This document shows, in pieces, positions 57,411 through 64,000 of a stretch of 64,000 nucleotides of DNA (the first letter of the stretch is position 1; the number at the start of each line of letters is the position of its first letter). The DNA comes from Seiridium cupressi (taxonomy: Eukaryota > Ascomycota > Sordariomycetes > Amphisphaeriales > Sporocadaceae): positions 434,001-498,000 of the forward strand of contig JARVKI010000018.1 in the NCBI GenBank assembly GCA_036674765.1, in the 5' to 3' direction. A program made the translations under genes and the position numbers. Below the pieces are notes generated by a model. That model was not told where the DNA came from and made no database searches. It worked only from the letters and a program-made list of their open reading frames with translations.

Positions 57411-59256
57411 CTACATCGTGTAGCGGAACTGCAGTCGAGTCAATAATGGAGAGGCCCTCTGCTTCTTTCTGGGGGACAACTCACATATGGGTTCTCAAAG
57501 TCGGTGCAGTCTTGTTCTCCCATGGTTTTGCCCTTGCTAGTGCGCTCTTCCTCGGAAATGCCGTCTTCCTGCAGCCTTCGGTCCCTGCGCCTGTTTCGAA
57601 TGACGTATAGAGTTCGCCAGCTCAGTATGAGTAGGAACTCCAGTCCAAAGCATACGGCGCAAGCTGTAGTACCGGAGATGTACCTGGGCTACGAGGGGGG
57701 AAAGCGTCAGTTCTTAGGAATGTTGACTCAGACAGTGACTCGCGACGTGGCACTACTGACCGCATCCTCGGCCTTGAAAATCTGGCTGCCCGTCATGTTT
57801 CCAACACAGTATCCAACAAAGGTGAATGACGAGGTGAGTGTTCGCTTGGTGCGTCCCGCGGTGTTGGAGGGAATGAGCGTCCAGGCCAGAAAGAGGGAAA
57901 TGACGAAGGGCACGGTCATGAAGTACCCACCCCATTTCACCCATTTGTACTGAGGCTCATTTGGAAGCAGGGCCATCATGAGGAAGCCACAGAACGGTGG
58001 AATAGTAGAGAACATCATGAACCACCTGCTCGTTCGTTAGCATGCCATATCTTACGGTTGGTTCAAATCATCCATCAGAAAGAATGTTGGCGATCTGCTT
58101 ACATGCGCAGGTTCTTCTTCTTACTAGTCAACACGCCGATCAAGATGAAATAGAGGACGGAGAAGACACTGCGAGGTATATCCAGCAGAATGACCTGAAG
58201 GTTGGTAAACCCGAACGTGGTGTTGATGATGGATCCGAACGTAGTCAGTCCGCCATTGGGAACCGAGGAAAGGAAGGCGTTCAGCCCGGCGAACCAGAAA
58301 CACGGGTCAGTCAAACATTCCCTAGCCTGTTTCCACTTCCATTTCTTGAGGCCGGTCCGGTCGTGCCCCGTGTTATTGCTGAGGATGCGAGTGTTGGCCA
58401 TCTTTCTCTCCTCTGCTGACAGCCAGCGGACCTCAGACGGCGTCCCAAGTAGGAAGAGACAGAGGCAGCCGACTATAAGAGTCATACCTCCCAGGAAGTA
58501 GGACATGTATCGCCAGGCTTGCAGCTCGGGGTTGCGATACTCGACCGTGCCGATCCCGTACAGCACCAAGCTAGAAATGACGCCAAACCCGGCGTTGGCG
58601 CTCTGGAACACGAGAGCTCGCGACGCATGCTCGCGCGTGGTGTACCAGCTGCCTACGACCAGGATGAATCCCGGGCTTATACAGCACTCAAACATTCCCT
58701 GAAGGGCGCGGAGGGTGATAAGCTGGGTGAAATTCTTGGCGAAACCAATGCACAGCACCACGACCCCCCAGCAGATCATGTAGATGGACAGGGTACGGCC
58801 CATCTTGTAGCGCTGCAGGATGATGTTGGAAGGGAATTCGAAGCACATGTAGACGATGTAGAAGACGGTCGTGAGCCAAGCATACTGCTGTCCGACAAGC
58901 CCAGTATCTTGACGAAGACCGAATGTCGCTTGTGTGCCGATGGAAGTCTTGTCGGTCTGTTGGATGCCATAGCAGAGCCACATCAGGGGAAGCAGATACT
59001 TGTCGACCCTCCGCTTCAACTTCTTGTATTGGTCGTCCGTGTAAGTTGGGACTATTGCATTGTTAGCAGGTTACAATATGCTGGATGGAGTGCGTGAGTA
59101 CTGACTCTGGAGATCGACATCGTCAACTTGCCCTCCTGCAACGCTGTCGCGATCATTGCTTGTGAGGTATGCTTCTTTCTTCTCAATGTCGTGGCCCAAG
59201 TCCAGGGTAGACTTCAGCTCGGCCGGAAGCGTCGCGACTTCAGATACAGTCGCCAT
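57411..59256 (-). CDS. Allantoate-permease-type MFS transporter (Dal5 / anion:cation symporter family)
   Basis: Five exons (59106-59256, 58103-59051, 57761-58025, 57485-57688, 57411-57428; introns 54, 77, 72 and 56 bases) give 528 residues. The last exon is only six codons and supplies the FRYTM end that this family normally has (ENPYFRYTM). About twelve membrane helices are visible, starting at KYLLPLMWLCYGIQQTDKTS. MFS loop motifs include KMGRTLSIYMICWG and LRALQGMFECCISPG. RWLSAEERKMANTRI is the typical central loop, and GNMTGSQIFKAEDAPRYISG is the helix 10-11 signature. Likely substrates are allantoate, ureidosuccinate, nicotinate or other organic anions; exact substrate unknown. Confidence 0.93.
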
Positions 59257-62200
59257 GATGACTTGAAACGTCAAACTCAGTCCTCTGGAGCTCGTTGGTT
59301 TCGTCACGGGCCAGGCCCGCGGCTGTGGTCATCTAATATAGCAGCCATGGATCGCTAATCGGGGTTGCATCTAGCTATCTCGCAGGTGCAGGTCCCGACT
59401 GATAGATAACATGTTTACCGAAGCCGACAGAGCTCTATCAACGAGAGCATTAGCAATGGTATCCCGCGGTCCAATGCGCCAAGCATTGCAATGCATGTAC
59501 GGGGGCATGGTCGTTCTTATCAATAGGCTAGGATGCCCTCTTCAGGAGTAGGGTCCGCCGCACCCTGCAACATTCGCAAGACTGGACTGTCGTCGTCGTA
59601 AGGGAGGCGCGCAGGGATGGGATGCATGGATCTGCTTCCAGGCAAGCTCCCCCGCAGTATGAGACCCGGCCTGTCCACCATCATCCAGTCGCGCGTTGCT
59701 TGGCGAGATAATGATACTGATAAGCTAGAAGGCGGCTGGAGCTGTTGTAACATTGCGATAAACGTGGACGAGGATGGTTTCGGAGAAGGCCGAAGCTAAT
59801 AAATGAGGATGGTCCTTCTTCTGATCGGATTGCGCCATGATGTGATGGGCTTCGGTAGGGCTCAAACTCCCGGCGTAGTCCCCGCGACCGTGTATAGCAG
59901 ATGGGCGTGGAACAAGGTCTAACCTATGGCAATAACATCCTCGTTCGAGCTCAGGTGTGGTTCGTATGGGACAGTATTGAGCACTCAAGTTTGGCGAAGA
60001 AGGCCGGCACTCTGACTGCCGAGCTACGTGGGGCCGGTCGAGGCAGGGGGCCCTGCTTGCTGACCTAGCACTAATCATGGGTAGCAACATGCCATCACTT
60101 TGCGTCCCGACACATCTGAACCTGTGTTGGAGTTTTCGGTTTGAGAAGAACAGCGATCGGGAACTCTGGATCGGCTCCGAAAGTTTCGATAAGAACGATT
60201 TAGCTTGGAAGGGGGGACTAGAACAAATATCAGTTTACTTGGGTAGAACTCTTGCTCGCCAGGCTAGTTGAAACAGGCTGATCATCATGGCCAAGGTGGG
60301 CTTGTTGTGCAGCTCCAGCCAGCCTCAGTCCGCATTGCGTTTCAACTCACACAGACAAGTCTGTGGCAGACCGCCGCCATCTTTTCATATCAGCAGCGTT
60401 CATGTTGGTAATACGGTTTCGGGATATGAGGATACAACTCGCACGTATACAAGACTCGTCACTGGCCACCAGGCGGCGGCAATATCACTCGAAAGATATG
60501 ACACCTTGTCAGATATCAGTCGTTGACTTAAAGGACAGATTCTAGAGACTTACTATGTGCTTTTTTCTTGTCAGTACTCAAAGGCTTCGAATATAGAATG
60601 GATCGCGAAGTTCTTGTGTGGTATGTTAGTAAATGAGCAACTCCACCAAAAACATCCACGATGAACAGTTAGGTCTTGTAGCCTTAATGTAAGTATGTTC
60701 TTTCCTCGTGGTAGTCGTGCGGCCACTGAGTTACTTCGACGGTGCCTTAGAACAGGATAATTTCCCTCTCGGTAAGTGGTTTGGGAGGTAAAAAGAGTGG
60801 TTTAGACCCATCGGCGCCTGGGCTATAATTGTGATATCCTCAAGTCGTCTAAACCGCAGTGGTACTTCCGACCTAATACACAACAAGAGGCGTAATGTAA
60901 TGTTCTTTTGCGGGGGCTCGTGCTAGTCTCGTCGAATGTCGATTCCGTCGTTCAATAAGCTTCAGCTCGGGCGAATGAGACATACTCACCAAGCCTGATC
61001 GCCGCTTGTTCTTCTCGCGGAGGCTGCTTCGGGTGTAGGTAATTGTACTTTGCTACTTCAAGGGGTCTGAAGATTAACTTTGATGCTATTGTAATATCAT
61101 GTCAGTAGTTGCAGCGCAATCAGAAGAACATAGGTCAGGGGAGGGATGGGGTGGATGGATATCAACGACGACTTCCTGCACCCTCGGCGCTACATGTCGG
61201 GCGGCTACCGGGTCTCTTTGACCAGGTCATCTTCTGCCTGAGAAACTTGAACACAGACAATCGTGTTGGTAGAGAATGGAAGCTCGGGAACGATAGTACT
61301 GTGTGGTCTTGCCCTTTGCTGTCTGTAGCTTTATGTGGCAAGTCCGTGGCACCGGCCCCTAGGTCTGATTGTGCTGGCGAGCACCACGATGGTTGAAGGG
61401 CGGTTCGTTGGAAGATGGACGGTGCTGCGGGACATAGACTCTCGGATCGAATCTTTCTGGCAAGGAGACAAGAGCTCATTTTTTCTGCTTCGGAGGTCTA
61501 CGCTGCTTGGGACATATGTGTCATGGTGTGGTCTGCCTAGGGGCTGCGATCGAACATATTCGGGGCGGCCGGGATAGAGATCGAGGTGTGTCGTACTCCA
61601 CGAGGAAAGATGAGGCTGTTTGGAGAATTCGGTGTATCCTGCTTACGGCGATCTGGTTAGCATGTACTTGATGCCAACAACAACAATCTGAAGAGTCTTA
61701 AAGTTGTGTAGAAAAAGGTCGTCCAGGCTGTTTCTCGACGAATGTTCGGCTGGCTGGCTACTAGCCCTTACCCCGGTAGCAGGAGTAGGTAGAGGATGAA
61801 TGTTCGGGGCAAAATTGGGAGTGGCTCGCAGCATGTTCTCCGGAGGAAGACGATATCCATAAAATGATCCTCATCGTATAATTGTATCTTGCTGATGGGC
61901 GTTCGACGGGATCTCTCTTAGTGGCGGTATGCGGGTTCTAATCAAATGTTCGCTTCTTCGAAAAAGACTGTGATAGGTTCAAGATTGGCATGCAGTATCT
62001 TCTCTAGACGTGGGCCGTGGTGCCATTGATATTGCTTTGAGGTGTGTATGCATGATCCTGTGATTTCTTGAAACCTCTCGTTCTGCCGCTGTCGTCGGCA
62101 GAGCACTGGGTGCCAGGAACTGAGTTCGAATCCGTTGTATATCTGGAGTCGTGGAGTCAGTGCTAGGAAGCAAGCCAGCGCCTCTACATTGGTACCGTAA

Positions 62201-64000
62201 GTGATGGTTTCAGCGAGAAAACTCACTCTAACAGTGTGTACCAGGAACACCAGGGGACTTGCGACGCGTGTCACTATTTCTGGAGGTAACCAAGTTTTTC
62301 CGGTGCTGAGGAATCATTGCGAGTTCGATGTCTAGCAGATTGTAGAATTACATCTCTTGGGTGCCCCTTCAGTCATGACGCTGCAGGAGCCTGGCTCAAG
62401 GCCAAACACTTGAACGTGTCGGTACAAGCTGTACGGATGTCGGGTCTTCGACCTTACTGACGATGGCGTTGTGGTAGCTGGCTTGCGTATTCCGAAATGA
62501 TTAGATTTTTGTCCTTGGCGAGGGGTCAAGCCCTGCCCGACCAGGAAGCCGGACCGGGACCCTCTCCTCTAGTAGTGGAATTGGTTATCTCATTTGTTGT
62601 CATGTTGCCGTCCCTTGTTTAGAGTTCGTAGTGGTCCGTACAGGTTTGGCAGATAGAATCATGTGTGTTAGAGGGATTGGAAGGGGGTTGTCGTCCTAGT
62701 GTTGTGTCCGGCTACGTCATGCGTGAATGTATGGGCTCATCGGTGCAAGCGTGCAACTGCCTCTAGATCATTAAGTCTTGGCGTTCATCATAGATTATGT
62801 AACATCTTGGCTGATGCATGAGTTCACGACGACATGAAGGTGCAAATGTACACGATTTCACGACGAAATACATGTCTTAATCCTCTGCGCGTGCTCTTGT
62901 AAGAGCCCTACAGCCCTTAACAGCAGATATTCGCTGACGAACGGTTCCAAACTCCCCCAGATACCTTCCTGGAGCATATAAGAGCTGTAATATGCAACAG
63001 AGTCTTGTTTTTGGCGGTTTCTTCCAATTACTCTTGGTACAAATTTGATCGGCAACCCTAGTTAATTCCATTGCTAAGGATAAAGCAATGAAATCAGGAG
63101 GGAGAATAGGATCCAAGCATTTCTGCAATGAATATGATTGCCTATATTCATTTGGGTTACAGTTTTCACCTTGGTTCATTGTATTTGTAGGCCTGGTATG
63201 GCCCGACTCCGAAAGCGACAGTCACTGAACTAGCTAACCCTGAATGCTACAGTCTAGGAGAAGGCTTACCACGGCACTGTTGGCAGGAATCTCTCAGAAT
63301 GCAATTCAATATGAGACTTGTTGACTAAAATAATCTCATAATCGTGGACTATTCAGTTCAATATCAGTTCAAAGATGCAGCGAGTAGACGGTTTATCGGA
63401 CAGGTCAGTTATACGGAGTACTAGGGGACTGTTATTGGTAAGTTGAACCCTACTCCTATCAAATACTGGAGGATTCCAGCCCTCATATACCCAACTGCAG
63501 CCCGATGATGCCGGATGCTCTGACATGATTCTTGTGGGTAAGTGCTTATCGCCACCAACAGTTTGTGTAGGGTACTGTAGACAGTTAGATCCTCTTGCTG
63601 CGGAGTGACACGGGTTCTTTGTTAGTTTTTTTCACAAGGCGATTCACCCGCAGGCTGGCCGTTGTGTCGTGCTGAGCTGGATATGTTCTGTCATGTATTG
63701 CGCTTGCAAAATTCCAAAATTACGCAATTAGGCAAGTGGTCCGTGTTACGCATTGTGAAAAGTGGGGCCTCTGCTGGTCATACAATCTACCAGGCGCGCC
63801 TTCCATCATCCTCACCATCACAAGTACGACCACAGAACTTCATCAGCATTGAGTCATGGGCAGTTACTGATTGGATTCTATCTGTTACTTTGTCTTCGAT
63901 GATGATAGACTTGTTTTCATCCCACAATGGACGTAATCGGCTTCCCTTGCGGTTCACCGACCCACGGGCCATCAGTAGTATTTATTGGAGGTCTTTCACG
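59257..64000. other. 4.7-kb terminal stretch without a supported gene
   Basis: The first few hundred bases are the permease promoter. Beyond that I found only short frames on both strands with biased, unstructured translations (for example 59725-60090, 61162-61479, 62877-63179). No RNA gene, tandem repeat or transposase fragment was recognised. Confidence 0.45.

Noticed and set aside
59725..60090. 121-codon minus-strand frame
   Set aside because: No recognisable motif; overlapping frames on the other strand have the same quality.
61162..61479. 105-codon minus-strand frame
   Set aside because: Composition is Ser/Pro/Arg-heavy and unstructured; no start context, homologous motif or neighbouring exon.
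62110..62140. GTTCGAATCC resembling a tRNA B-box
   Set aside because: No A-box at proper distance and no foldable cloverleaf.

Overview
The window is nuclear DNA of a filamentous ascomycete (Pezizomycotina). Genes carry short introns (about 45-220 bases) with GT..AG ends and CTRAY-like branch points. The products include fungal hallmarks: an F-box/leucine-rich family, DUF3292, a Dal5-type permease, a fungal dynamin and a Vpr-like subtilase. From memory, the class II aldolase looks closer to Sordariomycetes than to Eurotiales, but that is only an impression. I read 21 intact protein-coding genes with complete models plus several partial or doubtful ones. The spliced models were built by hand and keep an open frame across every junction. 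|| Layout. 0.7-9 kb: a partial F-box-like gene, a peroxisomal enoyl-CoA hydratase/isomerase, phosphoglucomutase, oligoribonuclease and a basic/Asp-Asn-rich protein of unknown role. 9.5-17.5 kb: two SAM-dependent methyltransferases, a degenerate gluconokinase-like P-loop protein, a sulfotransferase-like P-loop protein with a C-terminal membrane segment, a SnoaL-like protein and a small four-cysteine protein. 18.4-26.3 kb is a dense housekeeping block: NADAR protein, TIM44, mitochondrial ribosomal protein uS11m, a PPPDE peptidase and OLA1. 28.7-37.3 kb: a dynamin-like GTPase with an FG-containing tail, an SDR epimerase and a DUF3292 membrane protein. 38.9-46.4 kb: fructose-bisphosphate aldolase, a membrane-anchored ubiquitin hydrolase and a second F-box-like protein. 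48.3-51.5 kb: a ten-exon secreted subtilase. 53.6-57.1 kb: an AT-rich, repeat-loaded island enclosing one BTB-like gene. 57.4-59.3 kb: an allantoate-permease-type MFS transporter. The last 4.7 kb shows no gene I can support. || The genes do not form one pathway or an obvious secondary-metabolite cluster. Most are conserved primary-metabolism, mitochondrial or protein-turnover genes, separated by gene-poor, repeat-bearing accessory stretches. TIM44 and uS11m diverge from a 435-base interval and both act in mitochondria. || The most unusual stretches are the 53.6-57.1 kb island, with CCGGAT-rich clusters on both sides of a BTB-like gene and an 11-bp tandem array, and a Pol III-like, tRNA-resembling element near 38 kb. 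The OLA1 leader also encodes a mitochondrial-presequence-like extension without an ATG, and the dynamin gene contains a 45-base intron-like segment that keeps the frame.
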